NCBI RefSeq assembly: GCF_003426775.1
Contig: NZ_QJUG01000072.1
Span: forward strand, 1-36,398
Direction of reading: 5' to 3'
Origin: Allorhizocola rhizosphaerae
GTDB taxonomy: Bacteria; Actinomycetota; Actinomycetes; Mycobacteriales; Micromonosporaceae
Length of the DNA: 36,398 nt
Part shown: piece after piece, positions 15,183 to 23,508 of the stretch
Position numbering within the stretch: position 1 is the first letter of the stretch
Layout of the letters: the number at the start of each line of letters is the position of its first letter
Program-made: the position numbers and the translations under genes
The notes under the pieces: generated by a model
Databases searched by the model: none
The model's input: only the letters and a program-made list of their open reading frames with translations
What the model was told of the DNA's origin: nothing

Positions 15183-18169
15183 AGCTTCTCTATATTCACG
15201 AGGAATGCCTTGAACTCGGGCGTGCGCGAGCTGGCGTCGCCGACGAATGGCGTGAGGGCGTTGGCCAGCCAGTGTTGCCCGGTGTTGATGCCCACGAAAC
15301 CCCAGTGGATCGGGATGCCGATCTGGTACACCTTCTTGCCGTCGATGGTCAGCGGGCCGAGGCGCGACGTGACGACCGCGCGCACCTCCAGCTTGCCGCG
15401 CTTGGAAGACACCCGCACGGCGTCGCCGGTCGCGATGCCCTTCTCGCGTGCCAGCTCCGCCGGCACCTCCACGAACGCCTCAGGCTGCAGCGCGACCAGC
15501 TGGTCCACGTGCTGGGTCACGTAGTGCTCGTGCTCGGTGAGCCGGTATGACGTTGCCACGTAGGGGAACTCGCGCCGCGATCCGAACCGGTCGGGTAGAT
15601 AGATGTGCGCCACGGGAGTGGCGGATTGGTGGGGGTGCAACGGGTTGTCGACCGGCGACTCCACCGGCTCGTAGTGCTCCGGGAACGGCCCGTCGGCGAC
15701 GCCGTTGCTGAACAGCCGGCCCATGCCCTCGCTCGTCATGATGAACGGCAGCGGTGACGCCTGGTCAGCGGGGTTGGCGGTGGCCGGGTAGTCGGGCACG
15801 TCACCGGTCCACTTCGCACCGTCCCACGCGATGCCGGGACGCGTTGGGTCCCAAGGCTTTCCGGCCGGGTCGGCCGACGCGCGGTTGTAGAGCACGCGCC
15901 GGTTGAGCGGCCACGACCACGCCCAGTTGGGGTAGAATCCCATGCCGGTCGGGTCGTTGCGCGCCGGGTCCTGGATGCCGTCGCGGCGCTTGGCCAGGTT
16001 GCCGCTCTCCGGATAGTGCCCGCAATAGATCCAGTCTCCGGACGTCGTGGTCCCGTCGTCCTTCAGCGCCGCGAACGTTGCAAGCCTTTGGCCCGTACCG
16101 AGATCCCGCCCGTTGATCTCCTGCGCTATCTCGTCGAGCTCGGGACGACGCGGGTCGCGGTAGGGCATGGTGAGCTGGAGAACCGGCGACGGGTATGTCC
16201 CGCCGTCGCGCTCGTAGAGCGTGCGCACCCGCATGAAGGCCTCGGCGAGCATCCAGTGGTCGTGCCGCGCCTCGCCCTCGGGCGGAAGCACCTGCTCCTT
16301 CCACTGCACCCACCGGCCGCTGTTGGTGAATGAGCCGTCTTTTTCGATCCAGTGCGTCGCCGGGAGCAGGAGCACCTCGGTCTGCACATTGGACGGTTCG
16401 ATGCCGGGTGCCCGCCAGAACTCGGAACTCGTTGTGGCGTAGGAATCCATGACGCACAGCCACTTGAGATTGGACAGTGCCTGCAGCACCTGGTTGGAAT
16501 CGGGCCCGATGCTGGTGGCCGTCATGCCCGACAGCATGAGGCCTTCCATCCGGCCGCGCAGTGCGGCGTCGAAAATGGACAGCCATGACGCGTCGGCGGC
16601 GGGCTTGGGCAGGTGGTGAAACGCGAAGTCGTTGTCGGCGCGGGCGCTTTCGCCGTACCAGGTCTTAAGTAGAGAGACCAGGAACTTGCGATAGTTTTCG
16701 CCGAAGAAGTTCAACGAGTTGGGCCGCAATTTCTTCGAGGCGCTGCGCGCGAGATAGTCGTCGATGTTTTGCTGGCCGGGGGCCGGGATGCGCAGATATC
16801 CGGGCAGGATGTCCCACGAGATGGCATGGTCGGTGTTGCCTTGGATGTTGGCGTGACCGCGCTCGGCGTTCATGCCGCCGCCGGGCCGGCCCATGTTGCC
16901 CAGCAACAGTTGCAGCAGCGCGCCGGAGCGGATCAGCTGGACCCCGGTGGTGTGATGGGTGAGACCGACCGCATAGACGATCGTCATCACCTTGTCGGGC
17001 TTGCCCGTCTCGCCGACGAGCTTGGCGACCTCTTCGAAGTCGGTGCGGGGAATGCCGGTGATGCGTTCCACCATCTCCGGTGTGTACCGGTTGTAGTGCG
17101 CGCGCATCAGGTTGAGCACCGATCGCGGGTGGTCGATGTCGAGCACCACGAATCCGTCCGGCCCGGTTTCATAGGCCCACTCCGCCGCGTTGTAGGTCTT
17201 GCGTTGCGGATCGAACCCGTTGAACATGCCCTCGTCGAACGAATAGCCCTCGGCGACGACGAACGCCGCGTTGGTGGCCATGCGCACATATTCGTCGTGG
17301 TAGAGGTTGTTTCGCAGCACGTGGTTGATGAGCCCGCCGAAGTAGGCGACGTCCGTGCCCGTGCGAATCCGCAGATATTTGTCGGCAACGGCCGACGTGC
17401 GGGTGAACCGCGGATCGGCGTGGATCATTTTCGCGCCGCGGTCGAGCTTGGCGCGCATCATCCACTGGAAGCCGACCGGGTGCGCCTCCGCGGGGTTGGC
17501 CCCGTTGATCAGGATGAGATCGGCATGCCTGATGTCACGCCAGTGGTTGGTCATGGCCCCGCGGCCGAATGTGGCGGCCAGACTGACCACCGTGGGGCCG
17601 TGTCAAACGCGGGCCTGTTGCTCCAGATAGATGAGACCGAGGCCGCGCATCAGCTTCGTGGCGAGATATCCCTCCTCGCTGCTGAACGCCGCGCCACCCG
17701 CGAAAGCTATTCCCTCGCAACGGTTTACGACGTTGCCGTTGCCGTCGGTGGTGACGAACGTGCGGTCGCGCGAGGCCTTGATGTTGCTCGCGAGCTTGTC
17801 GAGCGCGAAGTCCCAGGAAACCTTGGCCCATTCGGTGGCGCCGGGCGCCCGGTACATCGGGCTCTCGACGCGACGGCGGGAGATCGCCAGCTGCAGCGCG
17901 GACGCGCCCTTGGGGCACAGCCGCCCCTCGTTGACCGGGCTGTCCGGGTCGCCCTCGATTTGCAGCAATTCGACGTGGCCGTCCGAGGCCTTTTTGGTGT
18001 ACGCGAGGAGCGCACACCCGACCGCGCAGTAAGGACAGATCGTGCGGGAGACGGTCGCCCCCTCAATCCGCAAGCGCTGCTTGACCTTCGTCGCCTCGGC
18101 GAGGTCGAATCCGAGCGGTGTGACGCCCACCGCGCCGAGCTGGAGGAAGTGCCGGCGGCTGACATCCAT
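15179..18169 (-). CDS. fdhA: selenocysteine-containing formate dehydrogenase alpha subunit (TGA read as Sec)
   Basis: 996 residues when the in-frame TGA at 17605-17603 is read as selenocysteine (residue 189). This catalytic subunit oxidises formate to CO2 at a bis-MGD molybdenum or tungsten centre. A Tat signal SRRHFLQLG opens the protein, so it acts outside the membrane. A [4Fe-4S] site follows: Cys45, Cys48, Cys52 and Cys85 (CPYCAVGC, GRLCPKG). Around the TGA the reading is QARV-Sec-HGPTVVSLA, then TFGRGAMTNHW, matching the FdnG/FdoG pattern. The C-terminal molybdopterin-binding domain includes HQSATPVAHIYLPDRFG. ATG 18169 is chosen; ATG 18175 (MFMDVSRR) is possible. Automatic callers will split the gene in two: one part ending at 17603 and one starting from GTG 17590. 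It heads the fdhA-fdhE-fdhB-nrfD operon. Confidence 0.95.
17573..17605 (-). promoter_or_regulatory. fdhA UGA codon and SECIS hairpin
   Basis: The TGA (17605-17603) is followed after 11 bases by a stem of 7 pairs: GGTGGTC (17591-17585), loop AGTCT (17584-17580), GGCCGCC (17579-17573), including U-G wobbles. The apical loop contains GU, the feature SelB needs in E. coli SECIS elements (AGGUCU in fdhF). Stem length, loop and spacing fit a bacterial SECIS inside the coding region. The E. coli fdnG pattern UGACACGG is also conserved at its start. Confidence 0.9.
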
Positions 18170-18197
18170 AAACATGATGCTATGCCCGAATTGGCGA

Positions 18198-18225
18198 GTG
18201 TCAACCCGAGCGGGGTCTGTAGGCT
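18198..18225 (+). promoter_or_regulatory. candidate leaderless promoter of the GNAT gene
   Basis: TAGGCT (18220-18225) matches the TANNNT -10 pattern and ends 7 bases before GTG 18233, the distance expected if transcription starts at the start codon. GTGTCA (18198-18203) lies 16 bases upstream as a weak -35. It lies in the 63-base gap between divergent fdhA and this gene. Suggestive only. Confidence 0.3.
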
Positions 18226-18232
18226 GGCCTGC

Positions 18233-18733
18233 GTGCTGCTCACGTTTCGCCTGGCCGAACCATCGGACGCGCCCGCACTCGTCGCACTGCGCGACTCGGC
18301 GGCGCGCTGGATGGCGGCCGAAGGCATCGACCAATGGCGGGTGGGGGAGATGACCGAGGAACACTTCCGCAAGCGCGTGGCCGAGGACGAGGTGTGGGTG
18401 GCGGAGACGGATGGGCGCATCGTTGGCGCCTTTGAGCTTTGGTGGAGCGATGAGCGCGCGTGGGGGCCGCAGCCGCCGATCGCCGGATATGTGCATCGGC
18501 TCATGACCGACCGGGAGGCCGCGCCGCGCGGGACGGGGCGGGCGATGCTGGCCACGGCCGAGGAGCGGATCGTGGCGGCAGGGCGGCGCCTGGCCCGGCT
18601 CGACTGTGCGGCACACAATGCCGGGCTGCGCCGTTACTACGCCGGAGCCGGATATCGCGAGGTCGGCGAGCAGGCACAGACGCTTGGGTCACGCTATCCG
18701 GTGACGCTGTTGGAGAAGGAGCTGACGGCATGA
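18233..18733 (+). CDS. GNAT-family N-acetyltransferase
   Basis: 166-residue acetyltransferase with GNAT motifs: opening LTFRLAEPSDAPALVALRD, motif A-like YVHRLMTDREAAPRGTGRAML with the acetyl-CoA pyrophosphate loop, and the terminal YYAGAGYREVGE. It transfers an acetyl group to an unknown amine. The start is taken as GTG 18233; an in-frame ATG at 18182 would leave only 12 bases to the divergent fdhA start. Its TGA overlaps the ATG of the next gene (ATGA), so the two are translationally coupled. Confidence 0.82.
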   Translation: MLLTFRLAEPSDAPALVALRDSAARWMAAEGIDQWRVGEMTEEHFRKRVAEDEVWVAETDGRIVGAFELWWSDERAWGPQPPIAGYVHRLMTDREAAPRGTGRAMLATAEERIVAAGRRLARLDCAAHNAGLRRYYAGAGYREVGEQAQTLGSRYPVTLLEKELTA

Positions 18734-19173
18734 GGGTGGGCGTGGTCCTGGAGCGCAATCCGGTCGACCTCATCGCGTGGCTCAACGACGCGGCCTCGTA
18801 CGACGCGGCCGGAGCGGATGCCCTGTGGGTCGACTTGGACCGAAAGTCCACTGTCGACATTGCCGCGCTCGCCGGGGCACTCGCGGCCATCACCTCTCGG
18901 GCGTTGCTCGTCACCGGGCCTGTGCCGCAGGCGTCCGCCGACACGGTCCGCAGGCTGAGCGGCGACCGCCACCGGATCATCGCCGACGAGGCGGACCGCT
19001 GGGTCACCGTCTCGCTGCCGTCAGACCGTGCCGCCTGGCAGGCCCGGCTCGGCGACGCGGCCCGGCAGGGGACGCACGGCATGCTCGTGCCCGCTGATCC
19101 GCGCCTGCTTGACCTGCTCCGCAACCCCGGCGACCCAGGCGAGCGCGGCGACCTCCAGCTCGCGGTCGGCTGA
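18730..19173 (+). CDS. small luciferase-like (LLM) protein
   Basis: 147 residues. The N-terminus (MRVGVVLERNPVDLIAWLND, AGADALWVDLDR) resembles the first strand-helix units of flavin-dependent LLM oxidoreductases. Full-length LLM proteins are about 300 residues, so this would be only part of the barrel. The C-terminus PADPRLLDLLRNPGD is not recognisable. It overlaps the GNAT gene by 4 bases (ATGA), so they are probably expressed together. No flavin- or cofactor-contact residues can be assigned. Expression is likely; the family call is tentative and it may have another function. Confidence 0.55.
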   Translation: MRVGVVLERNPVDLIAWLNDAASYDAAGADALWVDLDRKSTVDIAALAGALAAITSRALLVTGPVPQASADTVRRLSGDRHRIIADEADRWVTVSLPSDRAAWQARLGDAARQGTHGMLVPADPRLLDLLRNPGDPGERGDLQLAVG

Positions 19174-19463
19174 ATGGCCGCGTCCTCAGCTCCGGCCGCC
19201 GCCGTTGCGCCCTCGACGGCGCACCCACCATCCGCGCCCTCCACGCCCATGCCGCAGGCGCCATCGAAGTCATGGCCTGCGGCGGCATCCGCGCGTCCAA
19301 CGCCCGCCAAGTCTTAGCCGCCACCGGCGTCGCCCACCTCCACGCCGCCCCGCTGCGGAACGTGAGCGAGCCAACCGCAGGCGGCGACGTCTCCTTCGGC
19401 CCGCACCACGAAACCGACCCCGCCGAAGTCGTCGCCCTGTTGGCCGCGGTCAGGGGATCCTGA
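19173..19463 (+). pseudogene. 3' fragment of a cutC-like gene
   Basis: A frame from 19173 reads NGRVLSSGRRRCALDGAPTI, then EVMACGGIRASNARQVLAATGV and HLHAAP, ending with a TGA at 19461-19463. This matches the C-terminal part of the CutC TIM-barrel family (copper homeostasis), where LTSGG is followed by a glycine-rich GGGIR loop and an HxSA motif. The N-terminal half (about 150 residues) is missing: upstream in this frame there is only the end of the small LLM-like gene. No start codon or ribosome site fits. The good codon bias suggests a recently decayed gene. Confidence 0.6.
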
Positions 19464-19538
19464 TACCGGAGGCCGAACTGAGGTCGGTCCTAGCGGTGTG
19501 CGCGGATCGTTACATCGCCGGCTGGCACCTCGATAGCC

Positions 19539-20984
19539 TCATAGCCGGTGGGTGGCGGCGGCCTCGGGCCGCTGGGCCTTGGCTTGGTACATGGCCTCGT
19601 CGGCGCGGTCGATGAGGGTGGCGGCGGCGTCGGGGTCGAGGTCGGGGCCGAGGCCGAAGGCGATGCCGATGGTCGCTCCAATCACGACAGTGTCGTCGCC
19701 GAGGCTGAACGGGCGGGCGAGTTCGTCACGCAGGAGGGCGGCCAGGTGGGAGACTTCGTCCGGGCAGGCCTGCCGGGACAGGATGAGGAACTCATCGCCG
19801 CCGAAACGCCCCACCAGGTTGCCGTCGGGCACGCAGGCGAGCATGCGCCGGCTGACATCGACCAGCAGGCGGTCGCCGCCGGTGTGGCCGAGCCGGTCGT
19901 TGACCCCCTTGAACCCGTCCAGGTCGCAGAACAGTACGGCGCACGTGCCCGGCCGCCCGAGCTCCTCAGCGAGCCGTGCGGTGAACTCCCGCCGGTTGAC
20001 CAGGCCGGTCAGCGGGTCGTGCGTGGCCTCGTGGCGCAGGGCGAGTTCGGCTCGGGTGCGTTCGGCCGCCAGCCGCCCGATGCGCAACATGACCAGCGGC
20101 ACGATGGTCACGCCGCCGGCCACGAGGAACAGCCCGTCGAACGACAGCCCGAGCAGCGAGCGGATCCCGATGACCAGCGGCACGGACGCCAGCGAGGCCC
20201 CGAGGAACACCAGCCGGGCGCAGCTGAGCGTGTCGGCGGGCACCCGCGCCGGGTTGGCCAGCTGCGCCGACGACGGGTCGAGCCCGAACAGGCCGACCGA
20301 ACCGTACGCCGCGAGAAACATCATGGATGCGACGACGCGCCCGGTCTCGCCCGGAAACGCCACCATCGTCACCTTGGCGGCCAGAGCCAACGCGACCGCG
20401 GCGAGCAGCAAACGCAGGGCGGGCACGCGCGAACCGGCCGACAGCACGAGCCGCACGAGCGCGCCAAGCACACCGCTGAGGATGAACACCGTGGCGAACA
20501 CCCAGGCCCGCCGGCCCGCGTCAGCACCCACCAGCTTCGGCGCGAGCAGCATCGCCCACAGCAGCCCGCCCGCCGCCAGCGAGAAGATCGTGGCGTCGAT
20601 GAGCCCGCCGGTGTCATTGCGGCCGCGCCTGGCCACGATGGTGAGCACCCCGATCAGGAACAGCAGATTGCTGACCGTGTCGAACGCCTGCGCCGGCCCA
20701 GGGATCGCGCCTGCCGGCCATCGGAAGAAAACGGTCGCCACGCTGCTTGCCGCCAGCGCGCTCAGCAGGAGCCACCAGGGCCGGCGATCGCCGGTCGCGG
20801 CCCGCCGGAGCCCGGCCGTGACCGGTACCAAAGTGATCAAAGTGACGAGCAGGTATTCGACATTTCGCAACAGCGAAGGCAGCAACGGATAGACCGCGAT
20901 CAGCGCCGCCGACGCGAGCGCATAGGCCGGGGCGGCACGGCCGAGGGGCCGCGCCGCCACGGTCGAGCTCGCAACCGACGCCAT
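19539..20984 (-). CDS. membrane diguanylate cyclase (GGDEF)
   Basis: 481 residues. The N-terminal ~310 residues hold about eight to nine hydrophobic segments, a membrane sensor region. The C-terminal domain has the full active site GRFGGDEFLIL and DPLTGLVNRREFTARLAEEL at its start, so it should make cyclic di-GMP. No RxxD inhibitory site lies in the five residues before GGDEF (the sequence reads VPDGNLVG), so product inhibition may be missing. Start ATG 20984 (MASVASS); an in-frame GTG at 21035 would add 17 residues. No EAL domain or partner phosphodiesterase is seen nearby. The membrane part matches no sensor family I can name. Confidence 0.9.
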   Translation of the reverse strand: MASVASSTVAARPLGRAAPAYALASAALIAVYPLLPSLLRNVEYLLVTLITLVPVTAGLRRAATGDRRPWWLLLSALAASSVATVFFRWPAGAIPGPAQAFDTVSNLLFLIGVLTIVARRGRNDTGGLIDATIFSLAAGGLLWAMLLAPKLVGADAGRRAWVFATVFILSGVLGALVRLVLSAGSRVPALRLLLAAVALALAAKVTMVAFPGETGRVVASMMFLAAYGSVGLFGLDPSSAQLANPARVPADTLSCARLVFLGASLASVPLVIGIRSLLGLSFDGLFLVAGGVTIVPLVMLRIGRLAAERTRAELALRHEATHDPLTGLVNRREFTARLAEELGRPGTCAVLFCDLDGFKGVNDRLGHTGGDRLLVDVSRRMLACVPDGNLVGRFGGDEFLILSRQACPDEVSHLAALLRDELARPFSLGDDTVVIGATIGIAFGLGPDLDPDAAATLIDRADEAMYQAKAQRPEAAATHRL

Positions 20985-21047
20985 TGCCGCTAGCCTATTC
21001 CGTCGCTTATCGTTCAGTCGGGCATAAGACTCCACCGATCAGGCAAA

Positions 21048-22517
21048 TCAATCGGTATCCACAGTGCTTTGCGGCCCCGTGAACCAGTGCCGCGCGCTGA
21101 GCCGCCACCACAGCCAGGCGCCGCCCAGCACCACCGCCACGGCGACGATCGTGTAGTTGAACGTCCGGGGCGTGATCGGGCTGGCCGGCGGGAGCACGAA
21201 CAGGACGCCGATGACGCCGACCCACACGATCGCGGCCCAGCCGATCACCGGGCTCCACCGCCCCAGGTTCCACGGGCCGGGCTGGAAGTCGGGCCGCAGC
21301 CGGCGCAGGAGCACCGGCGCCACATACGAGATATAGAGGCCAATCACGGCGATAGATGTGGCCGCGTAGTACGCGGTCGAGTTCCAGATCGAGGGCACCA
21401 CGAGCAGCGTAGAGCATGCCACGCAGAGCCAGATCGAATTCGTCGGGGTACCCGTCCGGGGATTGACCTTCCGCCACCATCGCGAGCCGGGCAGGGCGCC
21501 ATCCCGGCTGAACGCGAAGGCCATCCGCGAGTTGGCCGTCACCGACGCCATGCCGCAGAAGAACTGGGCCACCACGCACACGAACAGCAGCCAGATGCCG
21601 AGCTGCTCACCGGCCGCGTCGATGAAGATCTGCGCGGGCGGCAGGCCCAGCGCGGTGGTCCGTGCGGCCTCATAGTCCTGAATGGACCATGTGATCGCCG
21701 TGAGCAGGAAGAACCCGGCGATGACCGAAACCACCACCGACATGACGATCCCGCGTGGCGCCGCCCGTGCCGCGTCGTGCGTCTCCTCGGCGACGTGCGC
21801 GCTCGCGTCGTACCCCGTGTAGGTATATTGCGCCATCAGCAGTCCAATCAGGACGGCGTAGACGGCCGCGCCCGCGAACGTGAAGCCGGTCGCGTTGTGC
21901 ACCTCGAAGAACACCTCTGACAGCGGCTTGTGCCGGTCGGGCACGATCGCGAGCACCCCGACGATGAACGCGACCCCGAGCAGATGCCACCACGCGCTGA
22001 TGTCGGACAGGATGCGCACCAGGTTGACGCCGAACGTGTTCAGCAACCCGTGCAGCACGATGATCACGAGGAACACCAGAAACGTGCGCTCCGGCGTCAC
22101 CTCCGGCCCGAAGTTGAAGCTGATGAACGCCATCGTCGTGATCGCGGCGCCGAAGTCGATGGCGGCGGTGACGGCGATCTCGCCCAGGAAGTTGAACCAG
22201 CCGACAAACCACGCCCACGCCGCCTTGTTGCGCCTCGCGAGCGCGTGCGACCACCAATACAGCGCGCCGGCGGTGGGATAGACCGAGCACACCTCGGCCA
22301 TCGCGAGCGCGACAAGGGTCACCATCCCGCCGACGAACAGCCAGCCCAGCGTGATGGCCATGGGACCACCCGCGGCCATGGCGATCGAGTACGACGTGAT
22401 CGCGCCGGCCAGGATCGAGATGATCGAGAAGGAGATCGCGAAGTTGGAGAAGCCCGAAAGCTTGCGCCTCAGTTCCTGCTTGTATCCGAGTTCCGCCAAT
22501 CGTTGCTCATCACTCAC
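21048..22517 (-). CDS. APC-family amino acid permease
   Basis: 489-residue transporter with twelve hydrophobic segments of the amino acid-polyamine-organocation superfamily. N-terminal motifs fit the family: GFSNFAISFSIISILAGAIT and GWLFVGGMVTLVALAMAEVCSVYPTAGALYWW. Also seen is YTGYDASAHVAEETHDA, typical of eukaryotic-style BAT/GABA-permease-like members. It probably moves an amino acid or GABA-like substrate across the inner membrane. Start GTG 22517 with GGGAGGA about 7 bases upstream. The sugar-type ABC permease gene ends 58 bases upstream in the same direction, so they may form one unit. Confidence 0.88.
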   Translation of the reverse strand: MSDEQRLAELGYKQELRRKLSGFSNFAISFSIISILAGAITSYSIAMAAGGPMAITLGWLFVGGMVTLVALAMAEVCSVYPTAGALYWWSHALARRNKAAWAWFVGWFNFLGEIAVTAAIDFGAAITTMAFISFNFGPEVTPERTFLVFLVIIVLHGLLNTFGVNLVRILSDISAWWHLLGVAFIVGVLAIVPDRHKPLSEVFFEVHNATGFTFAGAAVYAVLIGLLMAQYTYTGYDASAHVAEETHDAARAAPRGIVMSVVVSVIAGFFLLTAITWSIQDYEAARTTALGLPPAQIFIDAAGEQLGIWLLFVCVVAQFFCGMASVTANSRMAFAFSRDGALPGSRWWRKVNPRTGTPTNSIWLCVACSTLLVVPSIWNSTAYYAATSIAVIGLYISYVAPVLLRRLRPDFQPGPWNLGRWSPVIGWAAIVWVGVIGVLFVLPPASPITPRTFNYTIVAVAVVLGGAWLWWRLSARHWFTGPQSTVDTD

Positions 22518-22575
22518 GAGGTGTCCTCCCGATTGACCATGCAGTTGGTGTCACGACACGCCGTCGAGAATGGAC

Positions 22576-23508
22576 CTAGGTTCGTGATCGACGGATGTGT
22601 ATCTTGGTCAGGGTAACAGCCACGAGGATGATCGCGCCGTGTGCGGCGGGAAGCCATTGCGCGCCAAGGCCTGCAGCGTTCAGCACGCCGTTGAGTAGCG
22701 CGATCACCAGCACACCGCACAGCGCGCCGAACAAGGTGCCCTGGCCGCCGCTCAGACTCACACCCCCGATCATCGCCGCGGCGAGGACCATGAAGATGAG
22801 GCTCGGGCCGGGTGGCGCCTTGTCGACCGAGCCCAGGAGGCCCGCCAGCGAGGCGATGACACCACCCGCCACGAAGATGATCCACAAGACCGGCTTGGTC
22901 TGCACGCCCGCCGCCCGTGCGGCGTCGAGGTTGCCGCCGATGGCGTAGATCGCACGGCCGTATCGGAAAAACTGGAGAAAGACCATGGCCGCGGCGAACA
23001 GCAGCGCACAGATCCAGATCGATGCGGGCAGCCCGAGCCAGCGCGCCCGGCCCAGATAGGCGACCGAGGCGGGGACCGAAGACGACCCTTCGCCGAAAGC
23101 AAGCCCGGCGTGCAGTCCGCCCAGCACGACCAGCATGCCCAGTGTCACGGCGAACGCCGGCAGCCGGAATTGCAGGATCATCAGGCCGTTGGCCCCGCCG
23201 ACCACGGCCCCAATGAGCAGCACAAGCGGGATCGCGAGCCACACCGGCAGCCCGACGCCGAGTCCGCCCGCCGCCACCGGCAGCACGAGCCCGATCGCGA
23301 GCGCGGGCGCCAGCCCGGCCGTGGACTCCAGTGACAGGTCGATCCGCCCTCCGATCAGGATGACCGCCTCGGCCAGCACGAGCAGGGCGAGCTCGCTGTG
23401 CCGGTGAAGCAGATCGATCAAGCCCGATAAAAATCCGGTGTCGAGCAAAACGCCCGCACCCAGCAGCACGCCTATCACCGGGAGCAGCACCAGGTCGCGA
23501 AGTCTCAC
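22576..23508 (-). CDS. ABC importer permease (RbsC/sugar type)
   Basis: 310-residue permease of the BPD_transp_2 family used for ribose, xylose and related sugars or nucleosides, with eight to nine hydrophobic segments. Signature elements include AEAVILIGGRIDLSLEST near the N-terminus and the QFRLPAFAVTLGM and GGVSLSGGQGTLFGA segments typical of RbsC-like proteins. It works with the ATPase encoded just upstream; the start GTG 23508 overlaps the ATPase stop by 4 bases. No periplasmic binding protein gene lies next to it. Confidence 0.87.
   Translation of the reverse strand: MRLRDLVLLPVIGVLLGAGVLLDTGFLSGLIDLLHRHSELALLVLAEAVILIGGRIDLSLESTAGLAPALAIGLVLPVAAGGLGVGLPVWLAIPLVLLIGAVVGGANGLMILQFRLPAFAVTLGMLVVLGGLHAGLAFGEGSSSVPASVAYLGRARWLGLPASIWICALLFAAAMVFLQFFRYGRAIYAIGGNLDAARAAGVQTKPVLWIIFVAGGVIASLAGLLGSVDKAPPGPSLIFMVLAAAMIGGVSLSGGQGTLFGALCGVLVIALLNGVLNAAGLGAQWLPAAHGAIILVAVTLTKIHIRRSRT

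Noticed and set aside
17590..17608. A frameshift or sequencing error splitting fdhA
   Set aside because: Both sides are in the same frame and the break is a TGA at the exact Sec position of the family, with tRNA-Sec and selB nearby.
16769..18733. A + strand frame running over fdhA into the GNAT gene
   Set aside because: It is the shadow of fdhA. Only the part from about 18233 has a protein family match.
19548..20993. + strand open frames over the diguanylate cyclase
   Set aside because: They show low-complexity Arg/Gly/Gln composition, typical of the reverse strand of a GC-rich gene. The GGDEF protein on the - strand is clear.
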